A DNA stretch of 64,000 bases, taken from assembly GCA_026214975.1 (NCBI GenBank), contig CM047805.1, positions 112,897,845 to 112,961,844 on the forward strand, written 5' to 3'. Each line of letters starts with the position of its first letter. The first letter of the stretch is position 1. The position numbers and the translations under genes were made by a program. This DNA is from Gentiana macrophylla (Eukaryota; Streptophyta; Magnoliopsida; Gentianales; Gentianaceae). The notes beneath the pieces were generated by a model. The model had not been told where the DNA came from. It saw only the letters and a list, made by a program, of their open reading frames with translations, and searched no databases. Of this stretch, positions 1 to 11,350 are shown one piece after another.

Positions 1-1183
1 ATAACCACGAAGTTCTAGAACGCCTCCCGGAATGATTTGGAGAATCTCGAAAGGGCCGGACCAACGTGTCCTTAACTTTCCAGGAAACAGATGTAACCTA
101 GAATTATATAGAAGAACTTGTTCGCCGACATGAAATTCTCTTTTCTTAATCTTAGCATCGTGGAGTAGCTTCATCTTATCTTTACTAATCCTTGCACTTT
201 CATAGGCCTGGAGTCTGAATTCGTCCAGCTCATGTAACTGCTGTAGTCGATGCTTCCCACAAGATTGGGAATCAAAGTTCAGAAACTTTGTAGCCCAATA
301 AGCTCTATGCTCTAACTCGATTAGCCAGATGACATGGTTTCCCGTAGACCATTTGATATGGTGATGTACCCATGGGGGTCTTATAGGCTGTTCGATATGC
401 CCACAGTACATCATCCAACTTTAGACTCCAGTCTTTCCTATGACTGTTAACAGTCTTCTCCAGGATCTTCTTAATGCTCTGGTTGCTCCTTTCAACCTGA
501 CCACTAGTCATCGGATGATATGGTGTGCCAATTTTATGCCGGACACCATACTTCTCAAGTACTTTCTCTAGGGGTCGGTTGCAGAAATGCGTCCCTTCAT
601 CACTGATCAAGGCACGTGGACATCCAAACCTCACGAAGATATTCTTCTTTAGAAATTTCATCACCGTCTTATGATCATTGTGAGGAGTGGCTTGGGCCTC
701 CACCCATTTAGACACGTAGTCCACGCAGACTAAGATGTATTTATTACCGCAAGATGATGGGAATGGTCCCATAAAATCGATACCCCATACATCAAAGACT
801 TCGCATTCGAGGATGGGTTTTAAAGGCATGTCAAAACGCCTTGTCAGAGTACCGGTTCTTTGGCACCTATCACAAGCTTTACAGAAAGCTTCCGTATCTT
901 TAAAGATCGTAGGCCAATAGAAACCGGATTGAAATATCTTAGCAACGGTTTTCCAAGGACCAAAGTGACCTCCTGTGGGTCCACTGTGGCACTGCTCAAT
1001 GATGTCACGTTGCTCAGATTCTGGAATACATCTCCTAAGCAAACCATCTTTACAGATCTTGAAAAGATAAGGTTCATCCCAAACGAAATATTTTAAATCC
1101 GAGAAGAACTTTTCTTCTCTCGATAAGACATCTCTGGATCGAGATAACGGCCATGAAGGTAGTTTACAATGGAAGAATACCAT
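1..1183 (-). pseudogene. Ty3/gypsy (Athila/Tat-like) integrase, broken
   Basis: Integrase inserts retroelement cDNA into the host genome. A 292-residue open stretch (305-1183) has a zinc-binding HHCC region (H66, H73, C104, C107) followed by the catalytic core. The acidic triad is D136 (GIDFMG), D195 (ISDEGTHF) and E231 (SGQVERSN), with 35 residues between the last two, as in DD35E enzymes. The residue after D195 is Glu where the family usually has Gly. Below 305 the reading continues in another frame and encodes the C-terminal signature GKLRTRW-SGPFEI, so there is at least one frameshift. The N-terminal end overlaps the RNase H reading in a different frame (1093-1183), another sign of a frameshift. 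The element runs off the left window edge. Confidence 0.93.
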
Positions 1184-1884
1184 GGAACATCAGGGGAGCG
1201 GCCATCGATCAACATGATGTTCTCTAGAGGAAAGTAAAGATCTATATCATCTGGTTCATTCTTTTCCTCACTTAACATTCTAGAGACGTGATCCGCCACT
1301 ACATTTTCACTGCCCTTTTTGTCCTTAATTTGAACGTCAAACTCTTGTAGGGTCAATATCCAACGTAGTAAGCGCGGTTTAGCCTCTTTCTTAGTCATCA
1401 GGTAACGCAAAGCAGCGTGATCAGTCCACACGATCACTTGAGCTCCTAACAAGTAACTACGAAACTTGTCCATAGCAAAGACTACGGCTAGTAGTTCCTT
1501 TCGATGGTAGTATAGTTAACTTGAGAGGGTTCAATGTGTGGCTTATGTAATAGATAGGTGGAACTTTCCTTTGATCTTTGTCCTAGAACGGCACCAACAA
1601 AGATAGTTTGATGCATCGCACATAAGCTCAAATGGTAGGTTCAATAAAGCGATATAAGAATCGGAGCGAGATATTAAACGATCCTTAAGCTCCTCAAACG
1701 CTTGCTTGCGCTCTCATCAAAATTAAACTCAACGTCTTCCTTTAGTAAAGTGGGACAGGGGCTTGGCTATCTTGGAGAAATCTTGAATGAACCTTCGTAG
1801 AAGCCGGCGTGTCCAAGAAAGCCTCTCACTTCAGCGCACATTTTTAGGATAGCTCATCTTCTCAATAGCTTCTACTTTTGCCTG
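1093..1884 (-). pseudogene. Ty3/gypsy RNase H and RT connection domain, broken
   Basis: RNase H removes the RNA strand during reverse transcription. The open part (1093-1473, 126 residues) carries the typical gypsy core: [12 protein letters not shown] start, then TDHAALRYL with D18 as a catalytic Asp, KPRLLRW, and VVADHVSRM, whose Asp is the last catalytic residue. Between 1474 and 1884 the linker and RT thumb can be recognised only in short frame-switching pieces. It lies directly downstream of the RT on the minus strand, as expected for the order protease-RT-RNaseH-integrase. Confidence 0.88.
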
Positions 1885-3255
1885 TCAACTTCTATACCTT
1901 GGTGAGATCTTGTGGCCAAGAACTATTCCTTCATCTACCATGAAATGGCATTTTTCCCAATTAAGTACTAGGTTCTTTTCACACATCCGATAACACTGAT
2001 CAAGATTGTCAAGGCAATCATCAAAAGATGACCTAAAACCGAAAAATCGTCCATAAAAATCTCCATACACTTTTCTACAAGCCCGTCAAAGATGGCTAGC
2101 ATACATCATTGAAATGTAGCCTGGGCATTGCGAGACCGAACGGCATTCGTCTGAGGCGAATGTACCATAAGGGCAGGTGAAGGTGGTCTTTTCTTGGTCA
2201 GCTGGGTCAATGGGTATCTGGAAATATCCTGAATATCCATCTAGGAAACAGTAGAATGCGTGCCCCGCCAGACGCTCGAGCATCTGGTCAATGAATGGAA
2301 GGGGAAAGTGATCTTTCATGGTTACCTCATTGAGCTTTCGATAATCGATCGCACTCAGAATCTTGATAACAAGCCTCAATGCAATTTCCTCTCCCTTCTC
2401 ATTCTTTTCAATTGTAATTCCACCTTTTTTGGGAACTACTTGAGTCGGGGAAACCCATTCACTATCCGCGATGGCATAAATGATTCCCATGTCCAGAAGT
2501 TTAATGATTTCTTTTTTAACGACTTCTTGCATATGAGGGTTGAGCCTTCGCTGGGGCTGTCTGACACACTTGGCGCCCTCATTCGTCTTGATCTTGTGCA
2601 TGCAGATGTCAGGAGATATTCCCCTGATATCTCCTACTTGCCAACCAAAAGCTTTTTCATTCTTCTTCAAGACGTTGATCAGTTTCATTTCCTCTTTACG
2701 GGAAAGCTTGGCAGATATGATTAAAGGAAGCTTGTCGCCTTCTCTTAAGAACACATACTTAAGATGTTTAGGTAACGGCTTCAACACCAAATCCGCAGGG
2801 GGGTCTTCTAAACTAGACTTGAGATCTCCACTTTTCAACTCAATATCATTGAGTTTACTCTGTGGTCCCACCGCCAAAGCTTCTCCTTCCAACAGCTCTT
2901 CCTCAATTTCAGCTGCTAACTGGCCTAGATTAACCACACCATGAGTATTCAGGTTATCAACTAATCGCTCATATTCTGCTTCTACAGCCATGACTTGCTT
3001 ATCCATATAGTCGGTGAAATCATCCATCATATAATCAATGGAAAAACCGGTTGGAGGGCCAGAGGGTACTTGAATGGACTTTAAGACATTGTAACTCACC
3101 TCTTGGTCACCAACTCGGATAGTCACTTGCCCACCATCGCAGTCGATGAGAGCTCTAGCTGTAGATAGGAAAGGTCTTCCTAGAATCAAGGGAACGTTTT
3201 TGTCTTTCTCTATATCTAAAACATACCAATCAAGCTGGAAAGGTAAATCGATCAA
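1885..3255 (-). pseudogene. Ty3/gypsy reverse transcriptase (plus protease C-terminus), broken
   Basis: RNA-directed DNA polymerase of the element. The 389-residue open stretch 2086-3255 starts with the protease tail (VPLILGRPFLSTARALID). It continues into RT with RQPQRRLNPHM, the SPTQVVPKKGG block, IDYRKLN, HFPLPFIDQMLERLAGH and the first catalytic-Asp motif FLDGYSGYFQI near residue 345, then frameshifts. The next piece (1885-2070) holds LNWEKCHFMV and GIVLGHKIS. The second catalytic motif (FMDD type) is still readable near 2050, but in a different frame from the sequence just after it. Motif wording is that of the Athila/Tat branch. The gene is non-functional as it stands. Confidence 0.93.
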
Positions 3256-3491
3256 TCAACAAAACGTCTTTTAGATTCCCAAGCTTTCTTAGAGGATCTA
3301 TCCGCGAATTGTAAACTCATAGTAGTGGGTTCTAGAAGACTTTGTAAACCGAAATGTTTGCATACGGACATTGGCATAAGGCTTATAGAGGCACCTAGAT
3401 CACACAAAGAATTTGGGAAGACTAGACCGCCCATCAAAAGCTGTAAGTACAAATTTGCCAGGGTCACCTCTTTTAATTGGTAAGTTTTCAT
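3252..3491 (-). pseudogene. Ty3/gypsy aspartic protease, N-terminal part
   Basis: This open stretch of 79 residues carries the active-site motif LCDLGASISLMP (Asp at residue 31). DLGAS in place of the usual D-S/T-G-A is normal for Athila-type plant gypsy proteases. The frame is lost just before 3252, and the C-terminal half of the domain (ILGRPFL) continues in the next frame, at the head of the RT piece. The protease would cut the Gag-Pol polyprotein. Confidence 0.85.
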
Positions 3492-3499
3492 AATTAATC

Positions 3500-5519
3500 A
3501 TGGAACAATCCTCACCAATCGCTTTCCATGCCTCGCTAATTTCTTTTTCAAGACACAACATCCTTGATAAATTTTGTATACTTAGGCATCTCGACTAAGA
3601 CATCCGACAATGGAAGATTCACTGAGTATTTTTCAATAGGTTTAGCACCTTTTCGCACTTCTTATCCTCAATCAAAGGAATGTTGCTCTTTCTCGGTGGA
3701 AATGGAAGTTTCTTAAGGTCATCCTCAGAGAAAACCTTTTCGAGGATGCACCGACCGCTCTGTCTTCAGATCCTTCCAACGAAGCAGCTTTTTTTCAGAT
3801 TTCTTAGTAGTCGGGGATCGGCCCTCGACTTTCGCTTGCTTTTTCAGTCCTCAAAGGATCAGCCACTTGAGGATCACCAAATTCTTCACCTCTCAGGGGA
3901 TCAGCCACCTGAGTTTTCTCTTGCAGTTGAGGGGAGTGTAGGTGCTCGGCTTCCCTCCCGCCTTATCAATGGCGGGGAGGGGCTGGTGGTTTCCCGGATG
4001 GGAAGGACCACTAACTTGTGTACCGCTCCTTAGATTCATTGCACTGGCCTCCTCCTTACCGTATTGAATTGATGGCACGAGGTCCGTACATGGGCCTTTG
4101 TTTAAATCAGCCTGAGCAACTTGACCACCCCTTTGGATTCTTCTCGGTGGCCCGCCGGTGCCACTAAGTCAAGAAGCCAGCTGCTCGGCCAGTTGCCCAA
4201 TTTGTCTCTCAAGATTCTTCATCGATCTACTTTGCTCTTCCAACTTAGCCTCAAGATTTGTAGGTGGGAGGGGGCCTTGAGAGTTTTGGAGATTCGGAGC
4301 ATAGTGGTGGTGGGCCGACTTTGAAATTGAGAATTTGGATTGGAAGGCCAATTACGATTGAATTTTTGCGTAGGATTGGAAAAATTGAGTTTTGATCTCG
4401 ATTAAACCTGGGGTTTCGTTGAAATTTCGATTCGAATTAAAATTGAGTTGGGATTGAAATTTGAAGATGGATTAAACCTTGGTTTTGAAAATTGCCTGGC
4501 ACGAAACCGATTGAACCTTTGATTGTTCGGCCATAGAATGCATTCACTCCGCATTCTCGTCCGTTCATAGGCAGAATTTAGAAGTGTGCCCCACCTCGTC
4601 ACAATTTTGACATGTGACTTGGTTGTCTTGTCCATAGTCATGAAGCAGCATTTACTTGATAAGGTGCGGGGATTAAATTGACATTGGCGATTCATATGGC
4701 GGTCGGCGACAATTTTTCGCAATACGTGAACACGAGGGTTCGTGGGAAAGAGGAGTTTGATTCATAGGATTGGAAACTTGAGGTGGTACCATCGCTTTTG
4801 CAAGCATGGCAATCAAACTTTGTAAATTGACTTCCTCAACCTTGGGAGGAGGAGGTGCTTGAATTGCTTGATAAGAGGGGCATAGTTATATTTTGCAATG
4901 TCCTCAAACAATGCCCATCCTCATGAGCGTTTTCTTCAGAATGCCCCTTGAAGAACTATTGATCATGCCTTTTGTAAGCTCGGTCAATCCATCGAAGAAT
5001 GTATTGACTTGCCTTTCCGGTGGCAAGCCGTGGTGGGGCACTTTCTAAGAAGGACTTGAATCTCTTCCAACACTCGAAGAAAGATTCATTCTCTCTCGAT
5101 AAAATGTGAAAATGTCATTTAAGCAAGCGGGCCGTCTTTGAAGGTGGAAAATATTGACTCAAGAACTCCTTTTCGAGTTTCGCCAGGTGGTGATAGATTC
5201 AGACGGGAGAGAGGTGTACCACTCTTTGGCCTCTCCTTTCAACGAAAATGGAAATAGTTTCAGTTTGATAGCATCCTCACTTACTCCTTGGATGCGTGTA
5301 GTACCGCATATCTCTAAGAATGTGTGTAAGTGGGTATGCGGATTCTCTGATTGGTAGCCGTGAAAAATTGATGCGTGCTGCATCATCTGGATAAGTCCTG
5401 GCTTCACTCAAAGGTTTGTGCGAAGAATGGTTGGAATAACAATAGCCGGGTTGACCTTGACTTCGCCTGGCATGGCGAGTGATCGCCAATGTACGTCTAT
5501 TATCGGTGGCCATTATCAC
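3500..5519 (-). pseudogene. Ty3/gypsy gag, heavily frameshifted
   Basis: Gag forms the virus-like particle. The N-terminus starts near 5519 (MIMATDNRRTLAIT). The retrotransposon Gag core is seen in another frame at 5159-5407: FLEICGTTRIQGVSEDAIKL, then LFPFSLKGEAKEWYTSLP and SITTW. A CCHC zinc knuckle lies at 4571-4612. Between these the reading frame changes repeatedly, so only the domain order (capsid-like core, then zinc knuckle, then protease) is secure. Several short plus-strand frames over this stretch are shadows. Confidence 0.85.
4571..4612 (-). other. Gag CCHC zinc knuckle coding segment
   Basis: Read on the minus strand in one frame, this segment encodes C-QN-C-DEVG-H-TSKF-C, an exact CX2CX4HX4C nucleocapsid knuckle, followed two codons later by a stop. 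It confirms the Gag assignment even though the long open frame overlapping it is a different, meaningless frame. Confidence 0.85.
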
Positions 5520-5779
5520 AAAATCGGTGATTTCTCTTGCTAGTTGTTCTTCAATATCTCTCAGTTCGTGCGCTGTAAACGCAGAACGGAAATTCCGCTG
5601 TTTGGCCGGACTATGGTTCGCTCGGGTCGTGGGTGTATATTAACGGTCCCTTTTGACTCCGAGTTTGCATAAACCGGACCAAAAACAAGTGGAACAAAAC
5701 CTAAAACTAAGAAAGTAAAAGCCTAAACTAAAAATTAAAAGCCTAAAGAGAGGAATGGGAAAGAAGAAAAGAAACAAAA

Positions 5780-6000
5780 GTGTTAAGGAAAACAATACCG
5801 GACGGACGTCAAAAGATTGGACGGGCGCCCAGATGAAATTGAGATCGGACGGGCGTTTAGTAGTTCAAACGCCGTCGAAAGATAAAATACTTGAACGGGC
5901 GCCCAAATCTTATGGGCGCTCGTCTAAGTGAATAAAAACAAAACAGAATTGATAATTTTCCAGCGGACGGGCGTCCAATATCCCAGACGCCCGTTTGGTA
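5780..6000 (-). repeat. Leader with repeated GACGGGCG palindromic motifs
   Basis: The stretch between gag and the PBS has no coding signal. It contains at least six scattered copies of a GC-rich motif around GACGGGCG(C/T)CC, in both orientations (for example GGACGGGCGCCC near 5819 and AGACGCCCGT near 5985), in otherwise AT-rich sequence. The same motif recurs in the LTR U3 (7310-7505). Confidence 0.7.
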
Positions 6001-6258
6001 GCGGGAAAACTAGAACAGAAGCAGAAATTTGCAGAGAAAACAAGAAGGAAGAAAGAACGTCGAAAAAAAGCGAAAAGACGAAGATCTAACTTCAAGAAAA
6101 CTACTACTAAGGGAGAGTTTTAAACCCTAATTATCTACTTAACAACTACCTAAAACAATTATCAACTAAAAACAGGAATTTAAAACGGATTAAAACAGAA
6201 AACGAAACAAAACAAGCAGAAAAAATAGAGAACGAAAACAAAAACTAGACAACCGTCC

Positions 6259-6278
6259 GGTTCCCGGCAACGGCGCCA
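6259..6278 (-). promoter_or_regulatory. Primer binding site, tRNA-Asp type
   Basis: On the minus strand this reads TGGCGCCGTTGCCGGG, complementary to the 3' end of plant tRNA-Asp and typical of Athila/Tat gypsy elements. It sits 6 nt inside the LTR end at 6285, which fixes the element's orientation (transcribed right to left). Confidence 0.9.
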
Positions 6279-6284
6279 AAAACT

Positions 6285-7600
6285 TGTCACGGATTTTATC
6301 AACACAAAATAAACAAGTAATAATCCGGTTAACCTCAAGTATAAGGATCGTAGTAATAGTGGTTAATGCCGGGTCGATCTTACGGGAACTAAACGATTGT
6401 GATTTCTAGTTTTTATCTAACTAACCTATGTCACGATTACTAAGTCGAATAGCGGATGAAACTAAACGAATCATCGTAAATTAAACCTAACTAAAACGTA
6501 AAAGCCGACGGAAGAGATGATCTAAAGCCAGGAAGGATACGGGCTGCGAACCAATTTAAACTAACTAATCTAAGATGCGAGATAAAAGTAAACTAACTAG
6601 ACAAATTCAAGCTTTTAAGGATTTAAATCAAATTTATAACGAGCAAGCGAGGATTGATCCACCTATCCAACAAGCATTGATTCCCTATCTCGATTATATT
6701 GCGTTTTATTCAAAGTTGTGACTCACCTCACCTAAACATGAACCCTAATTCCTTAGAAAGTTCATCTATCAATCTATTATCTTCCGATGTAAGATTAACG
6801 CGTTTAATAACCAAAGGTGCAAACTTTGTGTTTATAATCTAATAATCGAGACTATTAACTTCCGTTATGATAGATTCGAATTACTATTCTTATTCATGGT
6901 GATCTAGGGTTTATTAAGACTTCCATCAACAATAAACAATCAACACATGCATATCTTCCGATACAAGAGCAAATTAAACATGAATAAGCATGAATAAGAA
7001 ACAACCTTTATTAAAAACTCACAAGATAATCGAAGAAAACGAAATCAACAATTGTTGGACGGCTTCACAATACTCGTTTGATGAAGCTTTTAGCCTCTGA
7101 ACATCCTCAAAGAACTCAAATTTGCGTAAAGCAATTGCATAAAAAGTAACTAGTGTTTAATCTAAACTAAGAGCATAAAAATAGGAATAAAAGATGAAAA
7201 CGCAGCCTAAAGCCGCCCCTAGGTTTAGGGTTTTGAATAATGAGAGTTTGATGATATTTTGGAGAAAACAAACCGACTATATATAGATTTTAAAGTCGGT
7301 TCGCTAAAGTCGCCACCGGACGCCTGCCTGCCTGATCATGAACGCCCGTCCATTCTTCAATAAAACTTGAGTCGGGCGAGTCATGATCGAGGACTTTCGT
7401 CCATCCAAGCGTCCACCTCGGCGTCCAAACTTCACGAATCAACTCTCCATCCTGGGCGCTCGTTCGTTTCATCGACGCCCGTCCCACTGGGACGGGACTC
7501 GACGCCATCCAATATGGTGGATTTCGATTCCTTTATCTTTATCTCTTTTATCATCATATATTCCGACTCTTATCTCTTTTTGATCATCTCTTGAGCATCA
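6285..7600 (-). repeat. 5' LTR of the Ty3/gypsy element (right edge approximate)
   Basis: The LTR ends (minus strand ...TGACA) at 6285 next to the PBS. A TATA box (TATATATA, 7278-7285) is placed to drive transcription leftwards, giving an R-U5 of nearly 1 kb. U3 lies to the right and contains further GACGGGCG palindromes (7310-7505). The outer boundary could not be fixed because no partner LTR is in the window; it lies somewhere between about 7510 and 7690. The minus-strand frame 7290-7508 falls on the U3 palindromes and is not taken as a gene. Confidence 0.75.
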
Positions 7601-7689
7601 AACATGTATCTATAACACATAAAAACATCGCAAAACGTAATAATGTCCAAATAATCATAAAATCATAATTAAAACACATAAATCAACCT

Positions 7690-9136
7690 ATTTTGCGATT
7701 AACTCTTCTAAAATATCATTTACTCAATATTTTCATTAAACACATGTTTCTTATGCAATTTCATACAAATATTGGGAAAATTATCATAGAATATAGCGTT
7801 ATAAACCGTATAAATTCACCCTTAACAGAACACAATCTAATTGCATATCCTAAAGATGGTATCCTTCAAGGGAAGAATCTCATTACTTTTCAGACGACTT
7901 TTGAAACACCCTTCAGGTTTTAATTGCTTCAATCCAATTGATGACTAATTCCTAAGTAGCTCATCAATCTCATATTCGTACTAGCTCGAAATTTTCGGGC
8001 TTTCCGAATTATGCACTTCACTGAGTACACTTGACTATTTCTAAAAATAGTCGTAGAGATTAATAAACAATTATTTATGGCATTAATTGTCATAAGTCAT
8101 CAAACATCGGTATGTTTAGGCTTTAGACAACTTTTTAGATTTTGTAACCTTTTCATAAAAGGGTATTTTAGTCATCTTTAGATAAGATACGTATTACCCA
8201 CATGATTCATAATCATATGGTTCAACATCATTAGAATGACGTTTAGTTACACGCTTCCCTTCCAGAGAGACTATGTCTAGAACAACCACAAATATTAAGG
8301 ATAACAGCCACACAAATATTTAGTTGAGATCTCATCACATATATCAACTATATAGTGACATCAATCTAGAATGTTAGATTCAGTGAACTTCCAACTTTAT
8401 CGGAATAACATTTATTCTTTACAATTGAATATGTCTACTAAATCCTAACAAATAACTGAAAGTATGTTCTTCATAAGAACCGGAACATAATAACATTTAT
8501 TTTGTTCCCTTATCAGTTTACTAGATCCAGAATATGGTAAGTGTCGCAACGCTTGCTTCATCTTCCAAATCTGCAGTTAATCTTTCTAATTTAATCACAC
8601 TCGTAAGATATCATATATCTCAGAGTCTACTTTGAACTTAGATAGATTTATCTCAACTCACTTGCCTAGAATAGAAACTTCGATAAATTCTCTATTTAAG
8701 CACATGCCCTAACTTTCCTTTTTAATCCTTTAAGCACTTGTAAATATTTCTTAGTGTAGTCTTCATAAGACTTAAGAAAGATCACAAGAGCTATGTCTTT
8801 AATTTCCTTTAATAAAGAAAATCTAAAGTTTATTAAATAGTTTATTTAACCTTTTGAAATGTATTCAAAACATTGACTATTTAATCAACCTTTAAGCAAT
8901 GATTAAGAAATATGTCGATACTTAAATCTTACAATTTTGAAAACAACATTTTCAAAATTAGATGTGGTCATTCTTATCCAACGTTTGAATTAATTGTCAT
9001 CGTATGACTAAATGATCATTTTGGATCGTATCCAATATATGATTAATTCGTTGAAACTTATTTCAAATGATTCAATCATGAGCTTCCGCTTTCATTAATA
9101 ATTAAAGCCTTGGAGAACTCCATCAAATATGTACTC
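7690..9136 (-). pseudogene. Decayed Ty1/copia gag-pol (element A interior)
   Basis: No long frame survives. On the minus strand, 8150-8270 reads DVEPYDYESCG followed by KMTKIPF. This pattern matches the end of the copia pre-integrase domain and the start of integrase (YESYxxCExCLLGKMTKxPF). Around 8720-8830 a 40-codon stretch (IKDIALVIFLKSYEDYTKKY) could be part of gag, but I do not recognise it. The stretch lies downstream of LTR A and its PBS on the same strand, so it is most simply the rotten interior of that element, continuing across the SINE insertion. 7690-7930 shows nothing clear. Confidence 0.5.
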
Positions 9137-9152
9137 TCCTTGTCTCTAACTA

Positions 9153-9386
9153 CATCCCCTGGATATGGCCTAGTGGTGAGGAGTTGGGGTGTTATAATGA
9201 CAGCCGGACCCTAAGCTGGAGGTCAGCGGTTCGATTCCCGTAAAAGGGGTTGATTTCCGATTGATAACACCCTTCAGTGATGGGGAACCAGCAAGCCCCT
9301 GACTCTAAGCTCTAGGTTACCTGATTAACCTCTCCCCATTCCTGTGGGATCGGGGGTGGGGGCCCCTCATGGTTAGGGTATAACCA
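9153..9386 (+). mobile_element. SINE (tRNA-derived), with 16-bp target duplication
   Basis: A 234-bp element begins with a Pol III promoter: box A TGGCCTAGTGGTGAG (9166-9180) and box B GGTTCGATTCC (9228-9238), spaced as in tRNA-derived plant SINEs. It is bracketed by perfect 16-bp direct repeats TCCTTGTCTCTAACTA at 9137-9152 and 9387-9402, the hallmark of LINE-driven retroposition. The body ends ...GGGTATAACCA without an obvious poly(A) or TTG tail. It is inserted in decayed copia sequence. It is not a tRNA gene: the region after box B does not complete an acceptor stem. Confidence 0.93.
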
Positions 9387-9402
9387 TCCTTGTCTCTAAC
9401 TA

Positions 9403-11330
9403 TTATGACGGGATTGCTCGTGTCATTGCTTGTTTTAAAAGGATTAAAATTTACTTAACCATTCTTGAGAACGTTTCTCAAACATTCATAATTTGGTTTT
9501 ACTAATAGAGAAGAACATAAATATAAAAGTTCGCTAAAACTACAACATAAAAATAAAGATAAAAGAGTGTTGTTGTTTATACACGCAAAATCAAAAATGG
9601 TCTTTTGATTCATGATTTTGCTCCCACTAGTCAACTACTCCCAATTGACTTTCAAGAATCTTTTCAAAATTCTTTAGTGGCCAAGATCCCATCTGGTTAC
9701 CCCGATTCCCGACGAGGGCCGATCAACCGGAATAATTTGAAAGGTATGTAACACTTACCAATCAAATCTCTATGTGACTCTTGGTGGTTGACTAGTCAAC
9801 TCTTTGACAATACACATCTTTATGTGGTAGTCAACCCCTTGCCTCTAGAATAAGACGGTCCTGACGAGGGTCAATCACCGCAATACTCTAGTCAAGTCAT
9901 AACCCAATATTCATGAGATCTCATACGATCATATCTCAATAACGACGATATACCCATGGTAGGTCAACTCCCGACGAGGGCCGATCAGTTGGATCCGAAC
10001 AAAGGCTCTTCACCGTCATTTATAATATCGGGAGACAATATTTCGACTTGATTTTTGTTGTGGAAGAATTTACGTAAATTAATTCACTTAATTAATTTAA
10101 TTACGGTCTCACCAAATATATCTATCTCTATAGACATACATCCTACACATTTATTTACATCGTGCCTAGTTATTCATCTATCGTATCATATAAAATAAAT
10201 ACAAGCACAAAATAAATAAATGCGTAAAGTAACCGGTATGATCATGGACTTTTCCTAGGTGCGGTTTTGAATACAAACCGACTAAAGCGTGGGTCACAAT
10301 TAATTAAGGGTATTGTGAATCGCATAATAGGATCTTTAATGCGCCATCTCCAATTTGATCTTTATTCTTCTTTCTTTGGTCTCCATCTTCTGCTCCATTC
10401 TTGTTACATTTAATTCTATCTAATAAAATAAATACACCCGCCGCAAACGGGGGGTAGCTAACGGGAATGTGATAAATGCAGAAAATAAACTAGGTCACGT
10501 TCTTCATAACGGCCTAGGACAATTTTTAAACCAACAGAAAAATTAAATCATTCACATCTATCCTATCGGTCGAGTCCATAATCAATCGGGGTCCATAAAA
10601 TCATATTATATCTACTATATCTAATCCATACAATAACATCTTATGAAAAAGATAAATTAACATTTAACTACTTGCGTCTGAATTAATCAATTAACATTTA
10701 ATCTATGAAATAATTTGGGGAATGGGCGCCACGAGCGAAAAAAATAATAAATTAGTGCGGAAGAATGAAAAAGAATATTCTCATGATTATAAAGGACAAA
10801 AATCTTAATCGTTACTTTAAAATTGTTACTTCACGTGTTAATGTTACTTTGTGTTTCATAATTATTACTTTGTGTTTCACAATTGTTACTTTATATTTAC
10901 TATATTCCACATTTGTTACTTCATACTTGTTACTTTCGTCCTTATTAAATTACAGTTTCCTTCTATCACGATTTTTTGATATTTTTGTCCTTCTGGACAA
11001 AAATATAAAGTAATTTTATCAAATCAATTAACTAATTAACATTTAATTAATTAATTGATTTTAATCAAAATAAAATTAACGATTAATTTTAAACAATTTT
11101 AATTTTAATTTTAATTTTAATTAATTAGAAATATTCTAAAAATAAATCAAAATTAAAATTACCACCCTGCCGCCGCCGTCAGTCGGCCGAGCACCACCCG
11201 ATCTCGTTTTATTTTCTTTTTCCTTTCTTGTATCACTTTTGCGAATAAAAAATCTTTCATCTTTTAATTATGTGATTTAAACGATTAAATTAACTATGCA
11301 AAATAACATGCTTATTGCTTAAGCTCGAAG
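9403..11330 (-). other. Leader/interior of copia element A (non-coding)
   Basis: AT-rich sequence without a supported gene. Much of it is homologous to 39590-41320 (shared blocks such as CAACTACTCCCAATTGAC and GATTCCCGAC-GGGCCGATC), which sits in the same place relative to another PBS and LTR. It is therefore the long 5' leader of a retroelement family present twice here. It also contains a private insertion at 10703-11033. Confidence 0.65.
10703..11033. mobile_element. Small repeat-bearing insertion flanked by 14-bp direct repeats
   Basis: This about 330-bp segment has no counterpart in the homologous copy B leader and is bracketed by identical AATTAACATTTAAT repeats (10689-10702 and 11034-11047). 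Inside are inverted AGGACAAAAAT (10792-10802) and ATTTTTGTCCT (10980-10990). Between them lies an array of about nine TTGTTACTT-like units. A continuous 82-residue frame across it (10765-11013) is simply the repeat read in frame. The class is unclear: a retroposed fragment or MITE-like element. Confidence 0.5.
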
Positions 11331-11333
11331 CTC

Positions 11334-11345
11334 GCACTGATACCA
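11334..11345 (-). promoter_or_regulatory. Primer binding site of element A (initiator-Met type)
   Basis: The minus strand reads TGGTATCAGTGC, one base from the standard copia primer site TGGTATCAGAGC. It lies about 6 nt inside the end of LTR A. Confidence 0.85.
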
Positions 11346-11350
11346 CTTTT

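Noticed and set aside
3680..4033. 117-residue plus-strand frame
   Set aside because: Antisense to the gypsy gag/protease region; no motif, Ser/Leu-rich composition typical of an antisense shadow.
9160..9240. tRNA gene
   Set aside because: A and B boxes are present, but no complete cloverleaf or acceptor stem follows; the perfect target duplication makes it a SINE.
10765..11013. 82-residue hydrophobic protein
   Set aside because: It is the TTGTTACTT repeat array read in frame.
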